Source: JAFAMS01 sp049520515
GTDB lineage: Bacteria; Vulcanimicrobiota; Vulcanimicrobiia; Vulcanimicrobiales; Vulcanimicrobiaceae
Reading direction: 5' to 3'
NCBI GenBank assembly: GCA_049520515.1
Contig: JBEKPS010000008.1
Coordinates: 1-64,000, forward strand
Length of the DNA stretch: 64,000 nt
In this document: in pieces, positions 41,805-51,253 of the stretch
Position numbering within the stretch: position 1 is the first letter of the stretch
Layout of the letters: each line of letters starts with the position of its first letter
Made by a program: the position numbers and the translations under genes
The notes under the pieces: model-generated
Databases searched by the model: none
Told to the model about the DNA's origin: nothing
Seen by the model: only the letters and a program-made list of their open reading frames with translations

Positions 41805-43148
41805 ATGTTTCGTCGTTTCGCCGTTCTGGCGCTCGCCATCGCCCTCGCATCTTTGAATACGCCCTGGGCCGCGAGCGCGGCACCTGGCCTCACCGCGCTG
41901 CAGCGTGACGAGCTGAGCTACAGCTATCGTCAGCTCGTCAATCAATATTACAAGGACGTCAACGCGCAGCATGCGCTCGACGTGGCGCGCGCTAACGTCA
42001 TCGCGCAGCTGAAGCACGATGGCGTCAAGAACCCGGCGCTACCGGCGCTGCACGCGACGAACAATCCGAGCAGCGATGAGCGGGCGCTCCAAACCACGGT
42101 CAACATCGCCGTCACCAAATACGGAGCGAAAGCATCGGCGCGCGACATCACCTACGCGGCGATTGCGGGTTTGCTCGTCTCGACGGGCGATCGTTATACG
42201 ACGTTCCTTAGTCCGAAAGAATATGCCGAGCTCAATGCGGGTCTGGATGCGCAAGCATTCGGCGGCGTCGGCCTCTCGATCGGTATCGACGGCGCGACCA
42301 AGCAACTGAAAGTCGAATCGGTCATCGAAGGCGGACCGGCGGAAAAAGTTGGGATTGAAGCCGACGACATGGTCGTCACGATCGACGGCAAGCCGACCAA
42401 AGGCAAGACCCTCGATGACGATTCGAAGATGCTTCGCGGCAAGCCGGGAACCGTCGTGCATCTTCAAATCCAGCGCGACGGAAAGCCGTTGCCGGTCACT
42501 ACGGTGACGCGTGCGGAAATCAAACCGCCCAGCGTGACCGCAAAATTGCTCGACGGTGACATCGGTTACGCGCGGCTTGCCGTGTTCGGTGCAACAACCG
42601 CGGACGAACTTGGCGCAGCGCTGCGGAAGCTGAATGCCCAAGGCGCGAAAGCCTACGTCCTCGATCTGCGCGACAATGGCGGCGGCTACCTGAACTCGGC
42701 AATCGACGTGAGCTCGCAGTTCATCTCGACCGGACCGATCGTCTCCGTCGCGGAGCGCTCCGGTTCGACGCGGGAGTACGACGCCGACGACGTTGCAACG
42801 GCACCGAAACCCCTCGTCGTGCTGGTCAACAAGTACACGGCGTCGGCTTCCGAGATCACCTCGGGCGCGATTCAAGACGACGGCGTCGGCACGCTGATCG
42901 GCACCAAGACGTTTGGTAAGGGCGTCGTGCAGACGATCTTCCCGCTTCCCGATGGTGCAGCGGTGAAGATCACGACCGCACGCTACCTCACGCCGTCAGG
43001 CCGCGATATCAATCACCTCGGTATCACGCCGAACATGTTCGTCGCGGAACCCAAGGACGCGAAGCTTGGCGACCCGACCAACGACAATCAGCTGAGCACC
43101 GCAATCTCGGTGCTCCACCAAAAACTGGCTGATAACTCGACGAACTAA
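41805..43148 (+). CDS. S41-family carboxy-terminal processing peptidase, third of three
   Basis: A 447-residue S41 peptidase: signal peptide (VLALAIALASLNTPWAASAA), helical N-domain with TALQRDELSYSYRQLVNQYY, PDZ (FGGVGLSIGID; AEKVGIEADDMVVTIDG), and catalytic core VLDLRDNGGGYLNSAID, YTASASEITSGAIQD (Ser) and TKTFGKGVVQTIFPLPDG (Lys). It follows the second copy by 21 bases. All three copies retain both catalytic residues, so all may be active. Together with ftsEX-envC this is a region dedicated to controlled envelope proteolysis. Confidence 0.93.
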   Translation: MFRRFAVLALAIALASLNTPWAASAAPGLTALQRDELSYSYRQLVNQYYKDVNAQHALDVARANVIAQLKHDGVKNPALPALHATNNPSSDERALQTTVNIAVTKYGAKASARDITYAAIAGLLVSTGDRYTTFLSPKEYAELNAGLDAQAFGGVGLSIGIDGATKQLKVESVIEGGPAEKVGIEADDMVVTIDGKPTKGKTLDDDSKMLRGKPGTVVHLQIQRDGKPLPVTTVTRAEIKPPSVTAKLLDGDIGYARLAVFGATTADELGAALRKLNAQGAKAYVLDLRDNGGGYLNSAIDVSSQFISTGPIVSVAERSGSTREYDADDVATAPKPLVVLVNKYTASASEITSGAIQDDGVGTLIGTKTFGKGVVQTIFPLPDGAAVKITTARYLTPSGRDINHLGITPNMFVAEPKDAKLGDPTNDNQLSTAISVLHQKLADNSTN

Positions 43149-43156
43149 ATCAAGGG

Positions 43157-43930
43157 CTAAGTCCAGCCGCCAAACGCCGTCCAGCCCCCATCAACCAGCA
43201 GCGTCGTTGCGTTCACGTACGACGCTGCGGGTGAGGCGAGGAACGCAATCACGTTTGCGACCTCTTCGAGCGCCGCGACGCGTCCAACTGGGCTGCGCTT
43301 TTCGAGGTCGGCTTTGTTGAAGCGCCCCGAGCGCATCGCGCCTTCGACGAGTGCGGTCAAGACGAAACCCGGGTTGATCGAGACGACGCGGACGCCGCGG
43401 CGTCCCCATTCGATGCCAAGCGTACGCGTGATGCCGTCGACGCCGCCTTTGCTCGCCGCATAGGCGAGTCGTCCGGGCAAGCTGATGTGCGAGAGCATCG
43501 AGGAAACGTTGACGATCACGCCTTCGCCTTTTGCGAGCATAATTCGGCCCGCAGCCTGCGCGCACAGAAACGGACCGGTGAGGTCGACGGCGATGACGTG
43601 TTGCCATTCCTTGTACGTGAGTTCTTCAGATGGCTTGACGACGGTTTGCCCGGCGTTGTTCACGAGAATGTCGATCGTTCCGTGGTCGGCAACGACGCGC
43701 TCGAAGACTCGACCAACACCGTCGGGCGTCGAGACGTCGCCGGCCGCGGCCGTTGCTGTGATACCCTCGCTCTGCAGTGTGGCTGCGGCTGCGTGCGCGC
43801 GCTCGTCGCTGCGCGAATTGACGACGACTTTCGCGCCGAGATTACCCATGCGCCGTGCGGAGGCCAAGCCTATTCCGGTGCTCGACCCCGTGACGAGCGC
43901 GACCTTGCCGTCGAGCCGGCTAGGATCCAT
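43157..43930 (-). CDS. Short-chain dehydrogenase/reductase (SDR, FabG-like)
   Basis: A 257-residue classical SDR: cofactor motif VTGSSTGIGLASA, structural NNAG, active-site Ser (VNVSSMLSH) and YAASKGG with Tyr and Lys. C-terminal NATTLLVDGGWTAF. Substrate unknown; the position last in the liv/acyl-CoA dehydrogenase operon suggests a hydroxyacyl- or 3-ketoacyl-CoA-type oxidoreduction (inference). The start overlaps the acyl-CoA dehydrogenase 3' end by 11 bp. Confidence 0.92.
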   Translation of the reverse strand: MDPSRLDGKVALVTGSSTGIGLASARRMGNLGAKVVVNSRSDERAHAAAATLQSEGITATAAAGDVSTPDGVGRVFERVVADHGTIDILVNNAGQTVVKPSEELTYKEWQHVIAVDLTGPFLCAQAAGRIMLAKGEGVIVNVSSMLSHISLPGRLAYAASKGGVDGITRTLGIEWGRRGVRVVSINPGFVLTALVEGAMRSGRFNKADLEKRSPVGRVAALEEVANVIAFLASPAASYVNATTLLVDGGWTAFGGWT

Positions 43931-45113
43931 GCTTTTTCAATTCGATGCGCGCGATTGCGCGCCGATGGACTTCGTCCGGCCCGTCGAAGATGCGTAACGC
44001 ACGCGCGTGCGCGTACGCGCGCGCCAGGAAAAAGTCTTGCGAGACGCCCGCGCCGCCATGGGCTTGAATCGCACGATCGATCACGGCCGTCAGCATCTTG
44101 GGCGCGACGACCTTGATCATTGCGATCTCGGCTTGTGCGGCCTTGTTGCCAACCGTGTCCATCATCTCCGCAGCTTTGAGCGTCAAGAGCCGGGCTTGAT
44201 CGATCTCGATACGCGAATCGGCGATCCATTCGCGAATGACGCCGTGCTCGGCGAGCTTCTGTCCGAACGTTGAGCGTGATTTCACTCGCGCGCACATCGC
44301 TTCCATGGCGCGCTCCGCCATGCCGATCGCGCGCATGCAGTGGTGAATGCGACCCGGACCGAGGCGCCCTTGCGCGATCTCGAAGCCGCGGCCTTCGCCG
44401 AGCAAAACATTGCTTGCCGGAATGCGCACGTTCGTTAAACTCACCTCGGCATGTCCGTGCGGAGCATCGTCATAGCCAAACACGGAAAGCGAGCGCAGCA
44501 CCTTGACGCCCGGCGCGTCGAGGGGTACGAGGACCATAGACTGCTGCAGATGCGTCTCGGCGCTCGGATTCGTTTTGCCCATGAAGATCAACAGCTTGCA
44601 GCGCGGATCGGCAGCGCCCGACGTCCACCACTTGCGGCCATTGATGACGTAATCGTCACCATCGCGCTCGATGCGTGATTTGATATTGGTCGCATCCGAG
44701 GAGGCAACTTCGGGTTCGGTCATCGCAATGCCCGAGCGAATCTCGCCGCGCAACAACGGCTCGAGCCAACGTTTCTTTTGCTCGGCGTTGCCATAACGCA
44801 CGAGCGTCTCCATGTTCCCCGTGTCGGGAGCCGAGCAATTGAAGACCTCGGGGCCAATGAACGAACGGCCCATGATCTCGCACAGCGGCGCGTACTCAAC
44901 GTTCGTAAGTCCGGCGCCGTACTCGCTTTCCGGCAAGAACAGATTCCAGAGCCCCGCCTTGCGCGCTTTTGCCTTCATCTCTTCCAAGATGGGCGGAATT
45001 TCCCAGCGCGACGGTGCGCGATCGAGATCAGCCTCGAATTGCGCCTCGCCCGGATAGACGACGTCATCCATGAACTTCGCAAGTGCCACGCGCAGGCTCG
45101 GTGGTGCGATCAT
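43920..45113 (-). CDS. Acyl-CoA dehydrogenase, CaiA/long-chain-like branch
   Basis: A 397-residue acyl-CoA dehydrogenase distinct from the one at 34.9 kb: IAMTEPEVASSDATN and NGRKWWTSGAADPRCKLL match the ACAD10/11-like group, and QAHGGAGVSQDFFLARAYAHARALRIFDGPDEVHRRAI closes the chain. These enzymes oxidise branched or unusual acyl-CoAs. The usual short-chain catalytic Glu region (EGTNEVQR) is replaced by DGPDEVHR, as in that subgroup. It starts just 1 base after livF, so it belongs to the ABC transporter operon. Confidence 0.92.
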   Translation of the reverse strand: MIAPPSLRVALAKFMDDVVYPGEAQFEADLDRAPSRWEIPPILEEMKAKARKAGLWNLFLPESEYGAGLTNVEYAPLCEIMGRSFIGPEVFNCSAPDTGNMETLVRYGNAEQKKRWLEPLLRGEIRSGIAMTEPEVASSDATNIKSRIERDGDDYVINGRKWWTSGAADPRCKLLIFMGKTNPSAETHLQQSMVLVPLDAPGVKVLRSLSVFGYDDAPHGHAEVSLTNVRIPASNVLLGEGRGFEIAQGRLGPGRIHHCMRAIGMAERAMEAMCARVKSRSTFGQKLAEHGVIREWIADSRIEIDQARLLTLKAAEMMDTVGNKAAQAEIAMIKVVAPKMLTAVIDRAIQAHGGAGVSQDFFLARAYAHARALRIFDGPDEVHRRAIARIELKKHGS

Positions 45114-45114
45114 C

Positions 45115-45834
45115 TCAGTGCCCTAGGTACGATTTGCGCACGCGATCGTCCCGCGCCAGGACCTCACTGGGACCCTCGGCGGCGACGCGTCCCGTTTCGA
45201 GGACGTAAACGTGCGACGCCGTCGCAAACGCCATGGCCGCATTTTGTTCCGCCAGCAAGATCGTGACGTTCTCTTCGCGATTGATCGTGCGCAACCGCGC
45301 GAAGATCTCTTCGACGATACGCGGCGCGAGGCCGAGCGACGGTTCGTCGAGCAGCATCACCTTCGGGTCCATCATCAATGCGCGCGCAATCGCGAGCATT
45401 TGCTGCTCGCCGCCGCTGAGCGTGCCGGCCTGCTGCTTCGTGCGCTCCTCGATCCACGGAAAGTACGAAACCACGCGGGCATAGCGTTCTTTCGTGCGGG
45501 CCGTGTTGAGCAGATATCCGCCCACCGCCAGATTTTCGCGAACGGAGAGCTCGGCGAGCGTCCCTCGACCTTCGGGCACGTGCGCGATGCCAAGACGCGC
45601 GATATCCTCCGTCGCGCGACCTCCTATTTCCGTTCCCTCAAATGTGATCGAACCGGAGCGCTTGACCATGCCCGTGACCGCACGCAAGCAGGTCGTCTTG
45701 CCCGCACCGTTAGCGCCGAGGAGCGCAACGATCGCGCCCGGCTCGACGGTAAACGAAACACCGCGAAGCGCCTCGATCTCGCCGTAACTGGCGTGAAGAT
45801 TGCGAACGTCGAGCAGCGTCTGGGTTGCGATCAC
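45115..45834 (-). CDS. livF: Branched-chain amino acid-type ABC transporter ATP-binding protein LivF
   Basis: A 239-residue ABC ATPase: Walker A GANGAGKTTCLRAV, signature TLSGGEQQMLAIARAL, Walker B VMLLDEPSLGLAP, then AEQNAAMAFATASHVYVLE typical of LivF. It energises import of branched-chain amino acids or similar molecules. GTG 45834 leaves 1 base after livG; an upstream ATG (45861) overlapping livG by 26 bases would add nine residues and is possible. Order in this operon is livH-livM-livG-livF-acyl-CoA dehydrogenase-SDR. Confidence 0.92.
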   Translation of the reverse strand: MIATQTLLDVRNLHASYGEIEALRGVSFTVEPGAIVALLGANGAGKTTCLRAVTGMVKRSGSITFEGTEIGGRATEDIARLGIAHVPEGRGTLAELSVRENLAVGGYLLNTARTKERYARVVSYFPWIEERTKQQAGTLSGGEQQMLAIARALMMDPKVMLLDEPSLGLAPRIVEEIFARLRTINREENVTILLAEQNAAMAFATASHVYVLETGRVAAEGPSEVLARDDRVRKSYLGH

Positions 45835-45835
45835 G

Positions 45836-46540
45836 TCAGCAACCACCGCCGAGATACGCATCGATGACCTCGCGGTTGCTCGCGATCGCAGCCGGATCGC
45901 CGTCGGCGAGTTTCTTGCCCGAGCACAAAACGATGATCCGATCGCAGATCCCCATGACGAGCTGCATCTGGTGCTCGACCATCAAGATCGTCGTGTTGAA
46001 ATCGCGGCGGACGCGCTTGATCGTCTCGCCGAGAACCGCGATCTCTTCGAAGCCGAAGCCGGCTGCGGGTTCGTCGAGCAGCAAGAGCTGCGGTTTCGCC
46101 GCGAGCGCGCGTGCCAGTTCAACGTTCTTGCGCGCGCCGAAGGCGAGACTGCGAACCGGACGGTTCGCCATATCGCCCAGACCCACGTAATCGAGCATCT
46201 CTCGCGCACCGCGTGCAGTTCGCGCGCCGACTTGCACGTTGTCGAGAACGCTCATCGACCCGAAGAGCTCGATATTCTGAAACGTCCGCGCGATACCGCG
46301 CTCGACGACTTTGTGCGCCGGGACGTGCGAGATGTCCTCACCGTTGAACATAATCGTTCCGGACGCCGGTTGGTACAAACGCGTAATGCAATTGAAACAG
46401 GTCGTTTTCCCCGCGCCATTCGGTCCGATGAGTCCCGTAATTTGCCCCGGGGCGATGTCGAACGAGACGTCGGCGAGCGCCGCGATGCCGCCGAAGCGTA
46501 TCGTGAGATTTTCCGCCGAAAGAATGCTCCCGTTGTTCAC
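45836..46540 (-). CDS. livG: Branched-chain amino acid-type ABC transporter ATP-binding protein LivG
   Basis: A 234-residue ABC ATPase: GPNGAGKTTCFNCIT, TFQNIELFGSMSVLDNV (LivG wording), signature LAFGARKNVELARAL, Walker B LLLLDEPAAGFG. The signature is atypical (LAFGA instead of LPYGxQ) but such forms occur in this family. Start is GTG at 46540, overlapping the livM stop (GTGA); upstream in-frame sequence is antisense noise from livM. Confidence 0.92.
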   Translation of the reverse strand: MNNGSILSAENLTIRFGGIAALADVSFDIAPGQITGLIGPNGAGKTTCFNCITRLYQPASGTIMFNGEDISHVPAHKVVERGIARTFQNIELFGSMSVLDNVQVGARTARGAREMLDYVGLGDMANRPVRSLAFGARKNVELARALAAKPQLLLLDEPAAGFGFEEIAVLGETIKRVRRDFNTTILMVEHQMQLVMGICDRIIVLCSGKKLADGDPAAIASNREVIDAYLGGGC

Positions 46541-47475
46541 AAGCGCGCTGCTTTGATGCGCATGAGTGCGCCTGCGATACCGATCGGCATGAACATCATG
46601 ATCGCAATCTCGGCTAAGCCGTAGACGACCGATGAAAGCGCAGGATTGACACGCTGCGCCCAGAGCGGCAAGAACTCGATTGCGATGCCGCCGATGACGG
46701 CGCCCCACATGAGATCGAGTCCGCCCATCACGACACCGGCCAGCAGCGTCAACGATAGTGGGATACCGTAAACGTCGGGACTGACGTATGCGGTGACGAT
46801 CGCGAGCAACGCGCCTGCGACACCGGCATACGCCGCGCTCCATCCGAACGCCAGCGTCTTGTAGAGAACGGGATTTACGCCGAACGCGATCGCCGCGATT
46901 TCGCTGTCGCGAATCGCGCGCAGCGAACGTCCGACGCGACCGTGCAGCCCCTTAAAGGCAAGTGCGAAGAGCACCGCGGCGATTCCCCACGTGAGGTAGT
47001 AGAACCACGTTTCATTCGACATCACGTGTGCAAGCGCCGGCGGCGCATGCGCCGAGGGCATCGAAATACCCTGAACGCCCCCGGTAAGATGCTTGAAGCG
47101 CTTGAGCAGCGGCGAGACGGAGGCTGCGAGCGCGAACGTCGCGAGCGCAAGATAGACGCTTTCCAAGCGAAGTGCGACCGCACCGAGCGCGATGCCCAGC
47201 AACCCGCACACAAGCGCCGCGATCGGCAGCGAGAATCCGTACGGGAGTCCGAGGTTTTGCAACAAGACTGCAACCGTGTAGCCGCCGACGGCCACGAACG
47301 CTCCGTGACCGAGCGAGATCTGCCCGCTGTTTCCGATCAAAATGACGAGGCCCAAGATCGCGATCGTGTACGCCCCGACGTATGTGAATTCAAACGTCAG
47401 AAATGACGGTATCAGCCACGGCAGCACGATGACGAGCACTGCGAAAAGTGCCGTGACGATGATGCGAAAATTCAT
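46537..47475 (-). CDS. livM: Branched-chain amino acid-type ABC permease LivM
   Basis: A 312-residue permease with about ten membrane helices. Diagnostic are ILGLVILIGNSGQISLGHGAFVAVGGYTVA and LTGGVQGISMPSA near the middle, then GRVGRSLRAIRDSEIAAIAFGVNP, the EAA-like coupling loop. It forms the channel with LivH. The start overlaps livH by 4 bp. Confidence 0.94.
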   Translation of the reverse strand: MNFRIIVTALFAVLVIVLPWLIPSFLTFEFTYVGAYTIAILGLVILIGNSGQISLGHGAFVAVGGYTVAVLLQNLGLPYGFSLPIAALVCGLLGIALGAVALRLESVYLALATFALAASVSPLLKRFKHLTGGVQGISMPSAHAPPALAHVMSNETWFYYLTWGIAAVLFALAFKGLHGRVGRSLRAIRDSEIAAIAFGVNPVLYKTLAFGWSAAYAGVAGALLAIVTAYVSPDVYGIPLSLTLLAGVVMGGLDLMWGAVIGGIAIEFLPLWAQRVNPALSSVVYGLAEIAIMMFMPIGIAGALMRIKAARL

Positions 47476-48353
47476 ACGCGTCGTTGCTGCACGTGGCCGA
47501 ACAGCCCGGCCGGACGAAAGAGCAGTACGATGATGATGATGCCGAACGCAACCGGCAATCGCAAGTCGGTCCCGATGAAATCGACGTATGCGCCGAGTAT
47601 CGCGAGCGTGACGCCCAAGAGCAAACCACCGACGACCGCGCCGACCGGACTCTCAATTCCACCCAGGACCGCGGCAGCGAACGCGTACACGATGATGCCC
47701 TGCATCATGTTCGGATCGAGGAACACGACTGGAGCGATCATCACGCCGGAGATGGCGCCGACGACCGACGCGAGTCCCCAGCCGAGCGCCATCATCCAGC
47801 TGACGCGAATTCCGACCAGCCGGCTCTCTGCCGGATAAAGCGACGCAGCTCGCAACGCCAAACCGAGCTTCGTGCGCGAGAACAGCAGATAGATCAAGAG
47901 CAGCGTGCCGAGCGAAACGCCGATTACGCCCAGATCCTGTGCGGAGAAACCGACACCGCCGATTTGAATCGGCGTCGATGGAAACGGACTCGGAAATGCC
48001 TTGACTACATAACCCCAAATCCAGCCGGCCAGACCGTTGAACGTCGTCAAGAGACCCAACGTAACGATCACGATCGTCAGCGGCGGAGCGCCTTCGACTG
48101 GACGAATGATGACACGCTCGAGCAACACTGCACCGAGGAACGCGATGATGAGCGTCAGCAGAACGGCGAGCCAGATCGGAACACCGTGCTGCATGAACTG
48201 CCACGCGATGAAGGTTGTGAACATCGCCATTTCGCCTTGTGCGAAATTGATCACGTTCATCGAACGGTAAATCAACACCAAGGCCAAAGCCATGCTCGCA
48301 AAGATAGAGCCGGTGGCTAGACCGCTGACAACTTGCTGCGCCAGTTCCTGCAA
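47472..48353 (-). CDS. livH: Branched-chain amino acid-type ABC permease LivH
   Basis: A 293-residue permease with about eight membrane helices: QVVSGLATGSIFASMALALVL, NVINFAQGEMAMF (LivH signature), LLERVIIRPVEGAPP, and GIESPVGAVVGGLLLGV near the end. TTG 48353 is chosen, with GAGGGGAC six bases upstream; the frame is open further to 48437 but that part has no membrane or family features. First gene of the operon, divergent from the FadJ-type gene. No binding protein gene is in the cluster; one occurs at 4178-5335. Confidence 0.9.
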   Translation of the reverse strand: MQELAQQVVSGLATGSIFASMALALVLIYRSMNVINFAQGEMAMFTTFIAWQFMQHGVPIWLAVLLTLIIAFLGAVLLERVIIRPVEGAPPLTIVIVTLGLLTTFNGLAGWIWGYVVKAFPSPFPSTPIQIGGVGFSAQDLGVIGVSLGTLLLIYLLFSRTKLGLALRAASLYPAESRLVGIRVSWMMALGWGLASVVGAISGVMIAPVVFLDPNMMQGIIVYAFAAAVLGGIESPVGAVVGGLLLGVTLAILGAYVDFIGTDLRLPVAFGIIIIVLLFRPAGLFGHVQQRRV

Positions 48354-48424
48354 GGCGGCCGTCCCCTCAGCGCGAAGATGCTTTGCCTTTTCCCTTCTGA
48401 ACGCCGGAAGCGAGTTCCCTGCGC

Positions 48425-50494
48425 ATGATGACCGCACGAACGCGGCTCGATCTCACGAACGGGATCGCGGTAATCACGATCGATAATCCACCGGTCAATG
48501 CCCTCGGCGTCGACGTTGTTGCCGAGTTGGCGGCGCACATCGATTCCATTTTAACGAACGACGACGTTGTCGCCGGCGTCCTGTGCGGAGCGAACGGGAT
48601 ATTCAGCGGCGGTGCCGATATCCACGGATTTGGTAAGCCGACGCCGAATGGTTCGACATTGCGGGACGTCATAAACGCGATCGACCGCGGTTCCAAAATC
48701 TTCGTCGCCGCGCTCGAGGGAATTGCGTTCGGCGGAGGCCTCGAGCTCGCGCAAGCCTGCGATTATCGCGTCGCACAAAAAGCGACGCGCGTCGGTCAAC
48801 CCGAGATCAAACTTGGGCTTTTACCGGGAGCCGGCGGCACCCAGCGGCTTCCGCGCCTGATCGGACTCGACGTTGCGCTCGAGATGAACGTCGGCGGTGA
48901 ACCGATCTCTGCAGAGCGCGCGCGCGAGCTCGGACTCATCGACGAACTGGTCGACGAACACGTTGTCGATGCAGCCGTGCGATTTGCCGGTGCGCATGCC
49001 GCACGTGGACGCCGGCGTGCGCGCGATCTTAAGCTTCGCGGTGATGTAGGCGCAATCGAAGCCGCGCGCAAACGCGCTGAGCCCGCCGAACGCGGAGGTC
49101 TGGCCGCGCACTATACGATCGATGCGGTCGAAGGCGCGCTCAAGCTTTCGTTCGACGATGCGATCAAACAAGAACGCGCGCTGTTCGAGCGGTTGCGCGA
49201 ATCCGAACAATCGAAGGCGCGCATCCACATCTTCTTTGCGGAACGCGAAGCCGCCAAAGTTCCGGGCGTGCCACGTTCGAGCTACAAAGCCAAGACCGCG
49301 GCCGTCATCGGCAGCGGAACGATGGGTGGCGGGATCTCGATGGCCCTCGCCAACGGCGGGGTCGACGTCACGGTCATCGATCTCGACGAAGCGCTCGTGC
49401 AGCGTGCGAAGGAGACGATCGCGCGCAATTACGACGCAACATTCAAGAAAGGCCGCCTCTCACAGGAAGAGAGGGATCGGCGCCTCGGACGTTTGCATTT
49501 TGCGACGTCACTCGATGCCGCTCGGGACGTTGACTTGATCATCGAAGCCGTTTTCGAAGAAATGGACGTCAAGAAAGACGTCTTCCGAAAGATCGACAAG
49601 CTCGCGCGGCCAGATGCGATCCTTGCGACGAACACATCGACGCTCGACATCGATGCAATCGCTTCGGTAACGTCGCGACCCGAACGCGTCATCGGCACGC
49701 ACTTCTTCAGCCCCGCCAACGTGATGAAGCTGCTCGAGATCGTGCGCGGCGCGAAGACCTCGCCCGAGCTCATCGGCGATGCGCTTTCGCTTTCCAAGCA
49801 ACTCGCAAAGGTCGGAGTCGTTTCCGGCAACTGCGACGGCTTCATCGGAAACCGTATGCTCGCGCACTACCGTCGCGAAGCGGATTTTTTGCTCGAAGAA
49901 GGCGCGACGCCGCAACAAATCGATCGCGTCATCCGCGAGTTCGGTTTCCCGATGGGCCCGTACGCGATGGTCGATCTCGCCGGACTCGACATCAGCTGGC
50001 GCGTGCGTAAGCGCCGCAACGCCGAACGGCCTCCACTGGGACGTTACTCCAAGGTTGCAGACCGCTTGTGCGAGATGGGACGCTTCGGCCAAAAGACTGG
50101 TTCCGGTTTCTACAAGTATGAATCCGGGAATCGTACGCCGCTTCCCGATCCGGAAGTTGAGGCGTTGATCCGTGCAGCCGCGCGTGAAGACGGGATCAAG
50201 CAGCGCGAGATTACCGACGACGAGATTCGCAAGCGCTGCATCTATGCGCTCGTCAACGAAGGCTGCAACGTCCTGGGGGACGGCATCGCGATTCGTGCCG
50301 GTGACGTCGACGTCGTGTGGGTGTACGGCTATGCATTTCCGTCGTGGCGCGGCGGTCCGCTCCGCTACGCGCAGAGCGTTGGGTTACGCGCGGTCTACGA
50401 TGACATTCTGGCGTTTCAGAAACAACACGGCGTCTACTGGACGCCCTCGCCGCTGCTCGAGAAGCTTGCGATGAGCGGAGGCGCTTTCACCTAA
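48425..50494 (+). CDS. fadJ: FadJ/FadN-type bifunctional enoyl-CoA hydratase/3-hydroxyacyl-CoA dehydrogenase
   Basis: A 689-residue fused beta-oxidation enzyme. N-terminal enoyl-CoA hydratase/isomerase (about 1-190): FSGGADIHGFGKP oxyanion loop and QPEIKLGLLPGAGGTQRL with catalytic Glu. A helical linker (about 200-290) precedes the Rossmann 3-hydroxyacyl-CoA dehydrogenase domain starting VIGSGTMGGGISMALANGGV; then EAVFEEMDVKKDVF, THFFSPANVMKLLEI with the catalytic His, and two C-terminal helical domains (about 480-689). The organisation matches peroxisomal-type bifunctional proteins. It converts 2-enoyl-CoA to 3-oxoacyl-CoA. Divergent from the liv/acyl-CoA dehydrogenase operon, likely co-functional. 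Confidence 0.95.
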   Translation: MMTARTRLDLTNGIAVITIDNPPVNALGVDVVAELAAHIDSILTNDDVVAGVLCGANGIFSGGADIHGFGKPTPNGSTLRDVINAIDRGSKIFVAALEGIAFGGGLELAQACDYRVAQKATRVGQPEIKLGLLPGAGGTQRLPRLIGLDVALEMNVGGEPISAERARELGLIDELVDEHVVDAAVRFAGAHAARGRRRARDLKLRGDVGAIEAARKRAEPAERGGLAAHYTIDAVEGALKLSFDDAIKQERALFERLRESEQSKARIHIFFAEREAAKVPGVPRSSYKAKTAAVIGSGTMGGGISMALANGGVDVTVIDLDEALVQRAKETIARNYDATFKKGRLSQEERDRRLGRLHFATSLDAARDVDLIIEAVFEEMDVKKDVFRKIDKLARPDAILATNTSTLDIDAIASVTSRPERVIGTHFFSPANVMKLLEIVRGAKTSPELIGDALSLSKQLAKVGVVSGNCDGFIGNRMLAHYRREADFLLEEGATPQQIDRVIREFGFPMGPYAMVDLAGLDISWRVRKRRNAERPPLGRYSKVADRLCEMGRFGQKTGSGFYKYESGNRTPLPDPEVEALIRAAAREDGIKQREITDDEIRKRCIYALVNEGCNVLGDGIAIRAGDVDVVWVYGYAFPSWRGGPLRYAQSVGLRAVYDDILAFQKQHGVYWTPSPLLEKLAMSGGAFT

Positions 50495-51249
50495 CCTGCG
50501 ATCGTGACGCCGCCGTCGACGACAATAACTTGCCCCGTGACGAACGCGCTCGCACGCGACGCGAGAAAGATCGCGACGCCGGCGATATCATCGGGCTCGC
50601 CGATGCGACCGAGCGGATAGCGCGCGACCGCGTCCTTGTACGTTTCGGGATTCTCCCAGAGCGCGCGCGCAAAATCCGTGCGCACGATCGAGGGGGCAAT
50701 CGCATTGATCCGCACGTTCGCGCTGCCCCATTCGACGGCGAGATTGCGCACGAGCTCGAATTCGGCGGCTTTCGAGATTCCGTAAGCGCCGAGCATCTTG
50801 TTGCCCTTGAGTCCTGCGATGCTCGATATGACGACGACCGCGCCGTCCTTGCGTTCGGCCATCTGCGGGATCACCATATTGCACAGCCACAGATTGCTAC
50901 GCACGTTCGATGCCATGATCTTGTCGAACGCGGAATCCTCAATCGTCTGTAGCGGACCGAAATGCGGATTGATTGCCGCGTTGCACACGAGAATATCGAT
51001 CTTGCCCCATTTTGCAATGGTGCGATCGACAAGCTTCTGCAACGCACCGCGATCGCCGATGTTGGCCGGAATAGCGAGCGCCGTTCCGCCCGCCTTCGTT
51101 ATCGCATCCGCGACCGCTACGCACGCATCTTCTTTGCGGCTCGAGATGACGACGCTCGCGCCAAACTCGGCCATGCGTTGCGCGATCGCAAGGCCGATTC
51201 CGCGCGTCGAGCCGGTGATCACGGCGACACGGCCGTGTAGGTCGAACAC
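50491..51249 (-). CDS. Short-chain dehydrogenase/reductase
   Basis: A 252-residue SDR with VITGSTRGIGLAIAQRM, VCNAAINP in place of the classical NNAG, active Ser in VVISSIAGLKG, and YGISKAAEF with Tyr and Lys. C-terminal GQVIVVDGGVTIAG. GTG at 51249, four bases after the end of rne; the frame is open further upstream in the Arg-rich 3' end of rne but that is unlikely to be translated here. The substrate is unknown; it converges with fadJ (4-bp overlap). Confidence 0.9.
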   Translation of the reverse strand: MFDLHGRVAVITGSTRGIGLAIAQRMAEFGASVVISSRKEDACVAVADAITKAGGTALAIPANIGDRGALQKLVDRTIAKWGKIDILVCNAAINPHFGPLQTIEDSAFDKIMASNVRSNLWLCNMVIPQMAERKDGAVVVISSIAGLKGNKMLGAYGISKAAEFELVRNLAVEWGSANVRINAIAPSIVRTDFARALWENPETYKDAVARYPLGRIGEPDDIAGVAIFLASRASAFVTGQVIVVDGGVTIAG

Positions 51250-51253
51250 CGCG

